From Rhizobium etli_C (GTDB lineage: Bacteria; Pseudomonadota; Alphaproteobacteria; Rhizobiales; Rhizobiaceae): 64,000 nt of DNA. Positions 16,164 to 24,975 of this stretch are shown here, one piece after another. The notes beneath the pieces are model-generated. The model worked only from the letters and a program-made list of their open reading frames with translations, searched no databases and was not told where the DNA came from. Within the stretch, counting starts at the first letter, position 1; each line of letters starts with the position of its first letter. The translations under genes and the position numbers were made by a program. The stretch lies in NCBI RefSeq assembly GCF_014198605.1, contig NZ_JACIHU010000002.1; one strand, 5' to 3'.

Positions 16164-16916
16164 TTAGTGCCCGCCCGGATGGATCGCGTCGTTGAGGTAC
16201 ATGCAAGTCAGCACCGCAAAGACGTAAGCCTGGAGGAAGGCAACGAGGAACTCGAGACCGGTCAGGGCGACGGTCATGATGAGGGGAAGAACGGCTCCGC
16301 CGATACCGACTGCACCGAGGGCTCCAAGCGAGGCAACGAAGCCTGCGAATACCTTCAGCGTGATGTGACCGGCGAGCATGTTTGCGAAAAGACGCACGGA
16401 GAGCGAAATCGGACGGGACAGGAAGGAAATGATTTCGATCAGGACGACCAGCGGCAGCAGAAGGCCCGGCACGCCCGAGGGCACGAAGACGTTCAGGAAG
16501 TGAAAGCCGTGCTTATAGAAGCCGTAGACCAGGACCGTGCCGATGACGAGGATCGCCAGCGCGAAGGTGACGATGATCTGGCTCGTCACCGTGAAGAAAT
16601 AGGGGAACATGCCGAGCAGGTTCGCCGTCAGGACGAACATGAAGAGCGAGAAGACCAGCGGGAAGAACTTCATTCCCTGCTTGCCCGCGCCTTCCTTCAG
16701 CATATTGGCGATGAATTCATAGGACATTTCCGCGACCGACTGCGAACGACCCGGCACGATGGCGCGGTTCGAGGTCGCGAAATAGAGGAAGCCTGCGGCA
16801 ACGGCAGCCGAAGCGGCCATGAACAGCGATGCATTGGTGAACGAAAAATCAATTCCGCCGATTTCGATCGGGACAATCTTCTGGATCAGGAACTGATGAG
16901 TCGGATCGTTAGACAC
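16164..16916 (-). CDS. atpB: F0F1 ATP synthase subunit a
   Basis: The 250-residue membrane subunit forms the proton half-channels against the c-ring. The conserved penultimate-helix region RPISLSVRLFANMLAGH (with the essential arginine) is at about 176-192, and the C-terminal helices follow with QAYVFAVLTCMYLNDA. It is the second gene of the operon, between atpI and atpE. Confidence 0.95.
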   Translation of the reverse strand: MSNDPTHQFLIQKIVPIEIGGIDFSFTNASLFMAASAAVAAGFLYFATSNRAIVPGRSQSVAEMSYEFIANMLKEGAGKQGMKFFPLVFSLFMFVLTANLLGMFPYFFTVTSQIIVTFALAILVIGTVLVYGFYKHGFHFLNVFVPSGVPGLLLPLVVLIEIISFLSRPISLSVRLFANMLAGHITLKVFAGFVASLGALGAVGIGGAVLPLIMTVALTGLEFLVAFLQAYVFAVLTCMYLNDAIHPGGH

Positions 16917-16978
16917 CGCTTGTTCTCTCTCTTTGGCCCGCAGGACGCGGGGTCATTGCACTGGACCGGGACCGGTCC

Positions 16979-17317
16979 TTATTTCTTGTCGTCCTTGTCG
17001 TCCAGGGGATGGGCCACCACCCCCGCAGAACGCAACACGTTCAGAACGCCGGCACAGAATCCGAGAAGCAGAAGAACAATCAACCCCCAAGGCGCCGTGC
17101 CAACAAAACGGTCGAGGAGATAGCCAAGGACGGCACCGACGACGATGGCGGAAATGAACTCGCTGGAAAGCTTCATCGCCTGGGCATAACCTTTGCGGCT
17201 TACCTCGGCGCGGGCTTCGCTTGCCTCGTCCACTTTCGCCTCGACGCGCTTGGTCGCGAGTTCCGCTTCCAGCTGCGCACGGCGCTTATCAAGACTTTCC
17301 TCGCGGTCGTCCGCCAT
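16979..17317 (-). CDS. atpI: ATP synthase protein I
   Basis: A 112-residue AtpI-type protein that assists c-ring assembly and may take part in Mg2+ uptake. The N-terminal 60 residues are a charged helix; two membrane helices follow (FISAIVVGAVLGYLLDRFVG and WGLIVLLLLGFCAGVLNVL). It is the first gene of the F0 operon, with a well-formed promoter 100 bases upstream. The F1 genes are elsewhere, as usual in alphaproteobacteria. Confidence 0.9.
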   Translation of the reverse strand: MADDREESLDKRRAQLEAELATKRVEAKVDEASEARAEVSRKGYAQAMKLSSEFISAIVVGAVLGYLLDRFVGTAPWGLIVLLLLGFCAGVLNVLRSAGVVAHPLDDKDDKK

Positions 17318-17421
17318 GGATCTCTCCTCGCCTGCCCGTCGCCCGCACTCCCGCTACCCCGGTCATTCGGACCCCGGACGCGAAGGTTGAGACCCTTCCG
17401 GCCCGTTCTGAAGTCGCGCGC

Positions 17422-17450
17422 AACATAGTTTTAGGGATTGGTATAGTCAA
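17422..17450 (-). promoter_or_regulatory. Sigma-70-type promoter of the F0 (atp) operon
   Basis: On the minus strand TTGACT (17450-17445) and TATGTT (17427-17422) are separated by 17 bases, close to the vegetative consensus, and lie about 105 bases upstream of atpI. No other comparable pair is near. Confidence 0.6.
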
Positions 17451-17589
17451 GGCGTAGACAGCTTCTGTCCAGCGAGAAAATAATCCCGTCGAATCAAAGG
17501 GATAAAGCGGTCATGGGTCGATCGCGCAAATTCGACGGAAAGAATCCGCTTTTCGGGGCCGGAAATCGGCCGGACCCAGACGATTTATC

Positions 17590-18819
17590 TCAACTCCAGC
17601 CGCCGCCATAGGTGCGGTAGAAGACGTGGAGTCCGATGCGGCCGACCTTTTCCATGGTCTTTGCCCATTTCGGGCGGACGTAGACGGCGTGGTAGTGCGT
17701 CGCCGAGCCCACCTGCGGCAGCCAGATCTTGCCTGATGTCACCGCCATCGCCACGTCGCGGGCGACCCGCCAGTGATATTCCGAATTCACCCTGTCCTTG
17801 ATGGCGTCGCAGGCGAAGGAAAACTGGCAGCGGTTGCGCCAATCCTCGTTCTGATAGACGACGCCGCAGATGCTCTTCGGATAGGTGGGATTGCGGACGC
17901 GGTTGAGGATGACCTGGGCGACAGCGGCCTGGCCCTTCACCGATTCTCCGCGCGCCTCGAAATAGATGCCGGAGGCAAGACATTGCTGCTCGCGGGCGGA
18001 AAAGACGCTCGGCGGCAACACGCTAGCGGCCCAGGCGTGATCTCGCGGGCCGATCTCCGGGACGAAGCGGCCGCTGTCCGGCTCGGCCAGGATCGAATCG
18101 AACGGCGACTGGCTGAAATAGTCGGGTGCTGCCGGCGCGTAAGCCGTGGCCAGCACATCGGCCTTGTTGCTGGTGATCAGGCTTGCGAGCATCGCCGGCA
18201 CGCCGCCCTCCTCGATCACCGGCCGCTTCTTATAGAAGGACGTGGCGATCTCGATTTCCTTGCCCCGGATCTTCGGCTTGACGAAGGCCGATCGGTCCTT
18301 GAGGTCGAAACTCGGGGTGAAGAGCATCTTCGTGCGCTCGAGAATGGAGCCGGCGGAAAAATCCTTCGGCGGCTGCATCTTTTCCACCGCGACGATTCGG
18401 CCCTTCTTCATTCCGCGGTTGACGCGATCCTCGTCCGGCGTGTCCTCGCGGCCCTTCTCCTTGGCGGCGCCCTTGTCCTTGGCGGTAAAAGCGACCTTGC
18501 GGCCATCGGGCAGCACCATGCCGGCGCCCGACGCGATCGAGCCCGTCACTTCAGGATCGGCAAAGGCGAGTTCGGCCTGATGAATGGAGCCGGCCGGAGA
18601 ATTGGTCAGAACCATGCGCCAGCTCTCGCCCTCACGATCAAGACCGGCGAGCATGGTGGCGAGATCGGCGTGGGAGGCAACGCTCGGGAAGATCAGCCAG
18701 CCGGCGAGCCCGAAGATGACAGGTGACACCCAGTTCTCGGGAAGAAGACGCAGCTTGCTACGGGAAGGGCTCTTTCGACGCAACACGAACTCCGGGCATG
18801 GAACGCGGGAACATTCCAT
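17590..18819 (-). CDS. SleB-type cell wall hydrolase, membrane-anchored
   Basis: A 409-residue protein. Residues ~30-50 form one membrane segment (SPVIFGLAGWLIFPSVASHA). The middle ~220 residues are polar and of low conservation. The C-terminal ~130 residues are a Hydrolase_2 (SleB) domain: LASGIYFEARGES with the catalytic glutamate, GQAAVAQVILNRVRNPTYP, ICGVVYQ and CQFSFACD with two cysteines. The domain cleaves peptidoglycan, probably as a lytic transglycosylase. The start at 18819 leaves a 30-residue N-terminus before the membrane segment; a later start is possible. Confidence 0.88.
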   Translation of the reverse strand: MECSRVPCPEFVLRRKSPSRSKLRLLPENWVSPVIFGLAGWLIFPSVASHADLATMLAGLDREGESWRMVLTNSPAGSIHQAELAFADPEVTGSIASGAGMVLPDGRKVAFTAKDKGAAKEKGREDTPDEDRVNRGMKKGRIVAVEKMQPPKDFSAGSILERTKMLFTPSFDLKDRSAFVKPKIRGKEIEIATSFYKKRPVIEEGGVPAMLASLITSNKADVLATAYAPAAPDYFSQSPFDSILAEPDSGRFVPEIGPRDHAWAASVLPPSVFSAREQQCLASGIYFEARGESVKGQAAVAQVILNRVRNPTYPKSICGVVYQNEDWRNRCQFSFACDAIKDRVNSEYHWRVARDVAMAVTSGKIWLPQVGSATHYHAVYVRPKWAKTMEKVGRIGLHVFYRTYGGGWS

Positions 18820-18929
18820 CGAAAATCCCTTATTAACCTTGACGTCCGGTTAACGGGCCGTGCCGGAATGTGACCATCAGCGGTTTGGATATTCGAATGT
18901 GGCTGGGTTGACGGGACGCATCCCCCAAT

Positions 18930-19020
18930 CTCCGTCATCCTCGGCCTTGAGCCGAGGGTCCATGCCATGGCTGCTGGTGGACCCAGTGGATGCTCGGCTC
19001 AAGGCCGAGCATGACGGAGA
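18930..19020. repeat. Large inverted repeat of the CCGTCAT family (family C, copy 1)
   Basis: TCTCCGTCAT-CCTCGGCCTTGAGCCGAG...GGCTCAAGGCCGAGCATGACGGAGA: outer arms of about 28 bases match with few differences around a 35-base centre. A diverged relative is at 59567-59645. It lies downstream of kup and upstream of the SleB-type gene. Confidence 0.7.
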
Positions 19021-19080
19021 ATGAGGTGGCGGAAGAAGTCAAAGCGCGGACACCCGCGTCAGGATTGTCGTCCCCACCCG

Positions 19081-20979
19081 TCAAATAATAACGTGCGACC
19101 CCAGCTCCACCACGCGGTTTGCCGGCAGGCGGAAGTAGTCCGAGGGGTTGGTGGCGGCGTTGGCGAGCGCGATGTAGAGCCGATCCTGCCAGTAGGGCAT
19201 GCCGGACTTGGCGTCCGGCACCAGCTTGCGGCGGCCGAGATAGAAGGAGGTCGACATGATGTCGAACTTCAGTCCGGTCTTGCGCAGGGTCGCCAGCGCC
19301 TGCGAAACGTTCTGCGATTCCATGAAGCCGAACAGCAGTTCGACGCGCGAGAAACGCTCGGAGATCGGCTCGACCTTGTAACGGTCGTGGCTCGGCACGC
19401 GCGGCTTGTTGACCGTGCGAATCGTCAGGATGACGTTGCGGTCGTGCAGCACGTGATTGTGCTTGAGATTGTGCAAGAGGGCGGCGGGTGCGGATTCCGG
19501 ATCGCTGGTCAGGAAGATCGCCGTGCCGGGAACCTGGGCCGGCGAATGCTCGCTCTTGCGCTCGATGGAACTGACGAAGGAGGCGAGCGGAATATCGGTG
19601 TGACGGGTCTTTTCCAGCAGGATCGCGGTGCCGCGGCGCCAGGTCCACATGACGATGGTAAAGGCGGTGGCGATCAGGATCGGGATATAACCGCCGTCGT
19701 GAATCTTCAACAGGTTGGCGCCAAGGAAGATCAATTCGAGCACGACCAGCGGCGCAAGCGCGCTCACCGCGAGGGGCAGCGACCAGTTCCAGCGGGCGCG
19801 GACGAATTCGAAGGCCATGATCGAGGTGACGACCATGGCGCCGGTGACCGAGATGCCGTAGGCGGTCGCCAGCGCGTCCGAGGTCTTGAAGCTCAATACC
19901 AGGAAGATGACACCGAAGAACAGCACGGCATTGACCGACGGCACGAAGATCTGCCCGGTATTGGTTTCCGAGGTGAAGAGAATTTCCATGCGCGGCAGGA
20001 AACCGAGATTGATGCCCTGACGCACCATCGAGAACGCGCCGGTGATGACCGCCTGACTGGCGATGATCGTCGCGGCGGTCGCCAGGATGACGACCGGCAG
20101 CAGCGCCCATTTCGGATACATCAGATAGAAGGGATCGGACATCGTCATCGGATTGCCGAGAACGAGAGCGCCCTGCCCGAGATAGTTCAGCGTCAGCGCC
20201 GGAAAGACCAGCAGGAACCAGGCCCACTGGATCGGGCGGCGGCCGAAATGGCCGAGATCGGCATAAAGCGCCTCGGCGCCCGTCACCGTCAGGAAGACGG
20301 CGCCGAGCACGACGACGCCGTAAAAACCCTCATGCAGCAGGAAGGCGACGGCATAATAGGGATTGAAGGCGGCGAGGATGCCGTAGTCATCGGAGATATG
20401 GGAAATGCCGGCGGCGGCCATGACCAGGAACCAGACGGCGGTGATCGGGCCGAAGAACTTGGCGACGGCGCCGGTGCCGCGCGATTGCACGACGAAGAGC
20501 AGCGCCAGGATCACCACCGAAATCGGCACGATATATTCCGACAGCCTTGGTGTGACGAGCTTCAGGCCCTCAACCGCCGACAGCACCGACAGAGCCGGCG
20601 TGATCATCGCATCGCCGAGGAAGAGGGCAGCCCCCATCAGGCCGAGCAGCATGAGTATGGCGGTGTGGCCGTTGGCGGTCTTCATCAGAAGGGCGAGCAG
20701 CGACAGCGTGCCGCCCTCCCCTTCGTTGTCGGCGCGCAGCAGGAACAGCACATATTTGATGGTGACGATGATCGTCAGCGCCCAGATCATCAGCGAAATC
20801 AGGCTGATCACCTCGAAGCGGGTGACACCGTCATGGGCGACGGGCTTCAGCGCCTCGCGAAAAGCATAGAGCGGGCTGGTGCCGATATCGCCGTAGACGA
20901 CGCCGACGGAACCGAGCGCGAGATAAAAAAGCTTGCGCGGCGTCATATGGCGGTCGTGCGGATGGCTCTCTTCGGACAT
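19081..20979 (-). CDS. kup: Kup-type K+ uptake permease
   Basis: A 632-residue K+:H+ symporter of the KUP/HAK/KT family. The N-terminal signature LGSVGVVYGDIGTSPLYAFREAL is at about 16-38. About 12 hydrophobic segments follow to residue ~480, then a soluble C-terminal domain. Its start lies 18 bases after the corA stop, so the two cation transporters are probably one operon. A 674-codon plus-strand frame over this gene is a shadow. Confidence 0.93.
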   Translation of the reverse strand: MSEESHPHDRHMTPRKLFYLALGSVGVVYGDIGTSPLYAFREALKPVAHDGVTRFEVISLISLMIWALTIIVTIKYVLFLLRADNEGEGGTLSLLALLMKTANGHTAILMLLGLMGAALFLGDAMITPALSVLSAVEGLKLVTPRLSEYIVPISVVILALLFVVQSRGTGAVAKFFGPITAVWFLVMAAAGISHISDDYGILAAFNPYYAVAFLLHEGFYGVVVLGAVFLTVTGAEALYADLGHFGRRPIQWAWFLLVFPALTLNYLGQGALVLGNPMTMSDPFYLMYPKWALLPVVILATAATIIASQAVITGAFSMVRQGINLGFLPRMEILFTSETNTGQIFVPSVNAVLFFGVIFLVLSFKTSDALATAYGISVTGAMVVTSIMAFEFVRARWNWSLPLAVSALAPLVVLELIFLGANLLKIHDGGYIPILIATAFTIVMWTWRRGTAILLEKTRHTDIPLASFVSSIERKSEHSPAQVPGTAIFLTSDPESAPAALLHNLKHNHVLHDRNVILTIRTVNKPRVPSHDRYKVEPISERFSRVELLFGFMESQNVSQALATLRKTGLKFDIMSTSFYLGRRKLVPDAKSGMPYWQDRLYIALANAATNPSDYFRLPANRVVELGSHVII

Positions 20980-20997
20980 GAAATTTCAACAGGCTCC

Positions 20998-21972
20998 TCA
21001 GAGCCAGCCTTTCCAGCGAAAAAAGAAAAAGGGGATGACGGCTGATATCACCATCAAAGCCAGCGAGTAGGGGTAACCCGCCGTCCAGGCCAGCTCCGGC
21101 ATGAGCTGAAAGTTCATGCCATAGATGGAAGCGACCAATGTCGGCGGCAGGAACACGACCGAGGCGATCGAGAAAATCTTGATGATCGAGTTCTGCTCGA
21201 TGTTGATCAGACCGAGCGAGGCGTCGAGCAGGAAGGTGATGTTGGCGGCGACAAAGGAGGCATGCTCCGACAGCGACTGGATATCGCGCGAGATGGTGCG
21301 GCAGAGCTCCTTCGCCTCATGGTCCTGCTGGATCGCCGGGATCGTGTGAAAGAAGGTCAGAAGCCGGGACAGCGAGCCGAGACTATCGCGCAACTTGCTG
21401 ATCATGCGGTGATGACCGGCGATATCGCGTAATTTTTGCTCGAGGTAGTTCGACGGCTTGCGCACCCTTTTGGCCCGGCCGAAGACATGCGTCGACAAAA
21501 TGTCGATGCGCGAGACGGAGGTCTCGAGGATTTCGGCGGTGCGGTCGACGATCGTCTCCAAGAGCTTGGCGAGAAGGGCCGCGCCGCTGCGCCAGTTTTC
21601 CGGCAGCCGGTGAAGGGCGGCGATGAACAGCGCAAAGGATTTTGGATGGGCGTAACGGATGGTGACCAGACGGTTTCCGGTCAGAATGAAGGCGACATCG
21701 GTCAGCGTCGGCGCGTCGGTTTCCGCCTTCCAGACAAGAGAAGCGGTCATGAAGACGGCGTCGTTTTCGATGTAAAGGCGAGCCGAAGGTTCGATGTCCT
21801 TGAGATCCTCGCGGGTCGGAACCTCGATGCCGAGAACCTTCTCGACATAAAGCTCCTCCTCGCGGCTCGGCTCGACCATGTCGATCCAGACGACATCCCC
21901 GGGAAAGGATACGGGCTGCGAGAGATCGCGGATCTCGACCGATTTGCAATTGGAGCAGTAAGCGGTGATCAC
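20998..21972 (-). CDS. corA: CorA-family Mg2+/divalent cation channel
   Basis: A 324-residue CorA-type protein: a large cytoplasmic alpha/beta domain and two C-terminal membrane helices. The selectivity motif GMN is in IYGMNF (about 291-296), followed by the last helix and the basic tail RWKGWL. This arrangement fits the pentameric Mg2+ channel; Co2+/Ni2+ uptake or a ZntB-type exporter (GVN motif) is less likely because GMN is intact. It is upstream of, and probably co-transcribed with, kup. Confidence 0.93.
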   Translation of the reverse strand: MITAYCSNCKSVEIRDLSQPVSFPGDVVWIDMVEPSREEELYVEKVLGIEVPTREDLKDIEPSARLYIENDAVFMTASLVWKAETDAPTLTDVAFILTGNRLVTIRYAHPKSFALFIAALHRLPENWRSGAALLAKLLETIVDRTAEILETSVSRIDILSTHVFGRAKRVRKPSNYLEQKLRDIAGHHRMISKLRDSLGSLSRLLTFFHTIPAIQQDHEAKELCRTISRDIQSLSEHASFVAANITFLLDASLGLINIEQNSIIKIFSIASVVFLPPTLVASIYGMNFQLMPELAWTAGYPYSLALMVISAVIPFFFFRWKGWL

Positions 21973-22402
21973 CGGCAGTGTCTCCGATGCTCACGACGCT
22001 TCGTGGCCATCGCCATTTTCATCGAAAGCCTTTCCATGCGGCCGCCATTGCGGCGCCGCGAAGGTCGCTCGTCCCAGGTCCAAACGGAAGCGGATCAAGA
22101 AAGTTCATAAAACTCCGGCTGCATCCGGCCCTCAAGGCCAGCATGCGCATTGTGCTCCACCGCATCGCAGTTACCAATCCTTCGATCTTGCAGCCGGGCC
22201 GGACCCTTCGAAACGAAGACGGCCGTCATTGAGCATCTGCAGCAACGCCATCATGGCGCCGCGGCATATGAAGCAAAGCCGTGAAATAATCAAGACATCT
22301 TCCGTGAAGCGCGGCTTTTCACCACGTTTCCCCCACAATTGGGGTGATCGCGGCGGTGATTCGGCGCTTGACCTTCCTCTATGTCCCTGCGCCGGTTCCG
22401 CG
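21973..22402. other. Intergenic region between mrp and corA
   Basis: The 430 bases hold the promoter side of corA and the 3' flank of mrp. There is no conserved-looking CDS: a 27-codon minus-strand frame ending about 22171 continues out of mrp's antisense side and has no binding site. I see no terminator or repeat. Confidence 0.4.
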
Positions 22403-23608
22403 CTATTCGAAGACGATCGCCGGCGCCGGGCGCCGGGACTGGCCGGCGAGCTGCTCCCAGACCTTGGCGGCGATGCCGCGATAGATGCCGGCGACGACGC
22501 CGTTCGGATCGGAGGCGACGAGCGGGGTGCCGGCATCGGAGGTTTCACGGATATTCATCGTCAGCGGCACTTCGCCTAGGAAGGGCACGCCGATGCGCTC
22601 GGCCTCCCTGCGGGCGCCGCCGTGACCGAAAATGTCGTAACGGGTGCCGGTGTCGGGCGCGATGAAATAGCTCATGTTCTCGACGATGCCGAGCACCGGC
22701 ACCTCGACCTTGCGGAACATGTTGAGGCCCTTGCGGGCGTCGATCAAAGCGAGATCCTGCGGCGTGGAGACGATGACGGCGCCGGCAAGCGGCACCTGTT
22801 GGGCCATGGTCAATTGCGCATCGCCAGTGCCGGGCGGCATGTCGACGACAAGGACGTCGAGCTCGCCCCAGGCGACTTCGCGCAGCATCTGCAGCAGCGC
22901 CGACTGAACCATCGGCCCGCGCCAGATCATCGCCGTCTCCTCGTCCACGAGGAAGCCCATCGACATGACCTTGAGGCCGTAATTCTCCATCGGGTTGATG
23001 ATGCGGCCGTCGATCTGCGTCGGGCGGCCGGATATCTTCAGGAGCCGCGGCATGGAGGGACCGTAGATATCGGCATCGAGAATGCCGACGCGAAGGCCGT
23101 TGGCGAGCAGGCCGAGCGCCAGATTGACGGCGGTGGTGGACTTGCCGACCCCGCCCTTGCCGGAGGCGACGGCGATGATGGCGCCGATGCCGGGAACGCC
23201 GATCTTGCCGGCTCGCGGCGGCTGTTGCTGGGGCGCATGGGCGTGATGCTGGTGATCGTGGCCGCTATGATCATGACCGGCATGACCGTGATCGTGACCG
23301 GCATGGCCGTGCGGCGGGTTCGGCGCCGGGCGGGCAGCAGGTGCCGCGGCCGCCGCCTTCCTGTCCGCCGTCAGCGTGACGAGCGCACCCTTGACGCCCG
23401 GCATTTCCTTGATGACGCGCTCGGCGGCGAGCCGCATCGGCTCCAGCTCCCTGGCGCGCTCAGCCGGGACGGTGATGGAGAAATAGACCTTGCCGTCGGA
23501 GATGAAGACATCGGAGACCATGCCGAGCGCGACGATGTCGTGCTCGAGATCCGGTCCGCGCACGGTCTTCAGCGTTTCGAGAACCTGTTCCTTGGTGACG
23601 TCGGTCAT
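22403..23608 (-). CDS. mrp: Mrp/ApbC family P-loop ATPase with His-rich linker, lacking cysteines
   Basis: A 401-residue Mrp/NBP35-type protein, a family that carries and transfers Fe-S clusters. Residues 1-85 are the N-terminal MIP18/FeS_assembly_P domain (KTVRGPDLEHDIVALGMV). Residues 100-124 are a linker with 12 histidines in repeats such as HGHAGHDH. From ~140 comes the deviant Walker A loop SGKGGVGKST (149-158) and the ATPase core, including DADIYGPSMPRLL. ATG 23608 is chosen; the frame opens at 23686. The C-x2-C that binds the bridging cluster in most relatives (around VENMSYF) reads MSYFIAPDTGT here, and I find no cysteine in the whole protein. Confidence 0.92.
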   Translation of the reverse strand: MTDVTKEQVLETLKTVRGPDLEHDIVALGMVSDVFISDGKVYFSITVPAERARELEPMRLAAERVIKEMPGVKGALVTLTADRKAAAAAPAARPAPNPPHGHAGHDHGHAGHDHSGHDHQHHAHAPQQQPPRAGKIGVPGIGAIIAVASGKGGVGKSTTAVNLALGLLANGLRVGILDADIYGPSMPRLLKISGRPTQIDGRIINPMENYGLKVMSMGFLVDEETAMIWRGPMVQSALLQMLREVAWGELDVLVVDMPPGTGDAQLTMAQQVPLAGAVIVSTPQDLALIDARKGLNMFRKVEVPVLGIVENMSYFIAPDTGTRYDIFGHGGARREAERIGVPFLGEVPLTMNIRETSDAGTPLVASDPNGVVAGIYRGIAAKVWEQLAGQSRRPAPAIVFE

Positions 23609-23680
23609 TCCACCCTCACTGCTTCTTCTTGCAGACCACGGCGCGTCCTTCAGGACGAGAAAGGACGCCATGGCACCTTG

Positions 23681-23728
23681 CCGCATGATTTAGCCTTGGT
23701 CGATTCCGGCCAAGGCTAAATCATGCGG
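23681..23728. repeat. Perfect 19-base inverted repeat (family F)
   Basis: CCGCATGATTTAGCCTTGG at 23681-23699 and its exact reverse complement at 23710-23728, with a 10-base loop. It lies upstream of mrp. The perfect arms suggest a dispersed palindromic element or a strong RNA hairpin. Confidence 0.8.
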
Positions 23729-23836
23729 TAGAGATAGTGGAGGCGCACGTCTTCGCCAAACAAAATCATCGGGAGGAAAATCGATTTGCCGGCTTTGAAA
23801 AACGCCGGCCCCGGGATTCGAAATCCGTTGCAGCCA

Positions 23837-24088
23837 TCAAGTCCGCCGGGCTTTCGCCCTGATGGCCGCAACGGTCTCTCTCCCCGAGAACCGGCGCAAT
23901 GCGGGGCGAACTAGCGCAAGCCAAAAAAAAGGCCAGAAAAAAGTGACCGGCAGCGGGAAATCGTGAACAGCTGCGCAAGAAGCGGTGCCGAAAGGCAACA
24001 ACCGCCGCCGACGCCGAGGGCCGGGAGAGAAGCGGCATCGGCGTCGGACGGTGGTGTGTCGGCCGCGCCATTTGCTGGCGCTGGTCAT
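23837..24088 (-). CDS. Possible small basic membrane protein
   Basis: An 83-codon frame from ATG 24088, preceded by GGAGGGGAC, a plausible ribosome binding site. The product begins with a very basic ~35 residues (Arg-rich), then has one hydrophobic segment (FPLPVTFFWPFFWLALV), then another basic stretch. Codon use is hard to judge. It may be spurious in GC-rich DNA; only the binding site and the membrane segment favour it. Confidence 0.3.
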   Translation of the reverse strand: MTSASKWRGRHTTVRRRCRFSPGPRRRRRLLPFGTASCAAVHDFPLPVTFFWPFFWLALVRPALRRFSGRETVAAIRAKARRT

Positions 24089-24234
24089 AAAGTCCCCTCC
24101 GGACCTCTGGCAGAATAGATGCAGAAAGCGTGCCAGATGGAAAAAGCGGGAAACGCGGTCGGATGCGCCGGGACGACGCCCGATCTGCCTACGCGCTGGG
24201 CGGCCGGGCCGGAGGGGATCGCCGTCTTTGCACC

Positions 24235-24975
24235 TTATTTGATCAGGCCGATCCGCAGCGCCTTGGCGACAGCCTGGGTGCGGTTGACGGTGTCGAGCTT
24301 CTTGGTGGCGCGGTTGAGGTAATGATTGACCGTATGCTCGGACAGCGCCAGGATTTCGGCGATCTCGGCGCTCGTCTTGCCGGCCGCCGTCCAGTTCAGG
24401 CAATCGATCTCGCGGTCGGTCAGCGCATCGGTTATGCGGGTATCGAGGTTGCGAATTTCGGCAAGCCTGTCGAAGACATGGATTGCGATATAACAAAGCT
24501 CGCGCATCTCGGCCGGGCTGAAGGGTTCGCGATCGCCGGCGAAGGAGACGGCGCCGCGCAGGCCGGAGGGCTCATGCGTCGGGAAATAGGCGCAACGCGT
24601 CATCCTGAAACGTTCGAACAGCCCGACGACGAGGGCGGACTTGCCGTCGTCGCGCGGCCAGTTCTGTCGCGACATGTCGTAAAAGAAGGGCCGCGCCGAT
24701 GTTCGCAGCCGCCGCAGAACCGGGCTGTTCACCATCAACCCCTCCTGGTCGTAGAGCGCCAGGAGCTCGGCCGGCCAACTGGTGATGACGGTGCTGCCCT
24801 GAAGATCGAGGGATGTGATCGGCGGCAGATTGAGAACCATGAAGGCGCGGCAGCGATAGGCTTCGGTCACGCGTTTCATGAACCGGAAAATATCGAACTG
24901 GGTCTTCAGACCCGCAATTTCCTTGATGTAATCGTCTTCTTCTACCGTGGATGTTTGCGACAAGGGTTCCATCAC
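24235..24975 (-). CDS. LuxR-family regulator with degenerate autoinducer-binding domain
   Basis: A 246-residue protein: N-terminal autoinducer-binding-like domain (about 20-165) and a C-terminal LuxR helix-turn-helix (LTDREIDCLNWTAAGKTSAEIA, LSEHTVNHYL). Aligned by eye with TraR, the tyrosine near 75 and the proline at 85 are kept, but the TraR Trp57 position is Leu71 and the Asp70 position is Ser84; the aspartate normally contacts the acyl-homoserine lactone amide. No luxI-type synthase is nearby, so it would be a 'solo' that may bind another ligand or none. It is on the minus strand, 225 bases downstream of the IclR gene. Confidence 0.82.
   Translation of the reverse strand: MMEPLSQTSTVEEDDYIKEIAGLKTQFDIFRFMKRVTEAYRCRAFMVLNLPPITSLDLQGSTVITSWPAELLALYDQEGLMVNSPVLRRLRTSARPFFYDMSRQNWPRDDGKSALVVGLFERFRMTRCAYFPTHEPSGLRGAVSFAGDREPFSPAEMRELCYIAIHVFDRLAEIRNLDTRITDALTDREIDCLNWTAAGKTSAEIAEILALSEHTVNHYLNRATKKLDTVNRTQAVAKALRIGLIK

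Noticed and set aside
19021..21045. 674-codon plus-strand frame over kup
   Set aside because: Shadow of kup; no motif.
22171..22253. Short minus-strand frame between mrp and corA
   Set aside because: 27 codons from the only ATG, no binding site, and its longer form runs through mrp in antisense.
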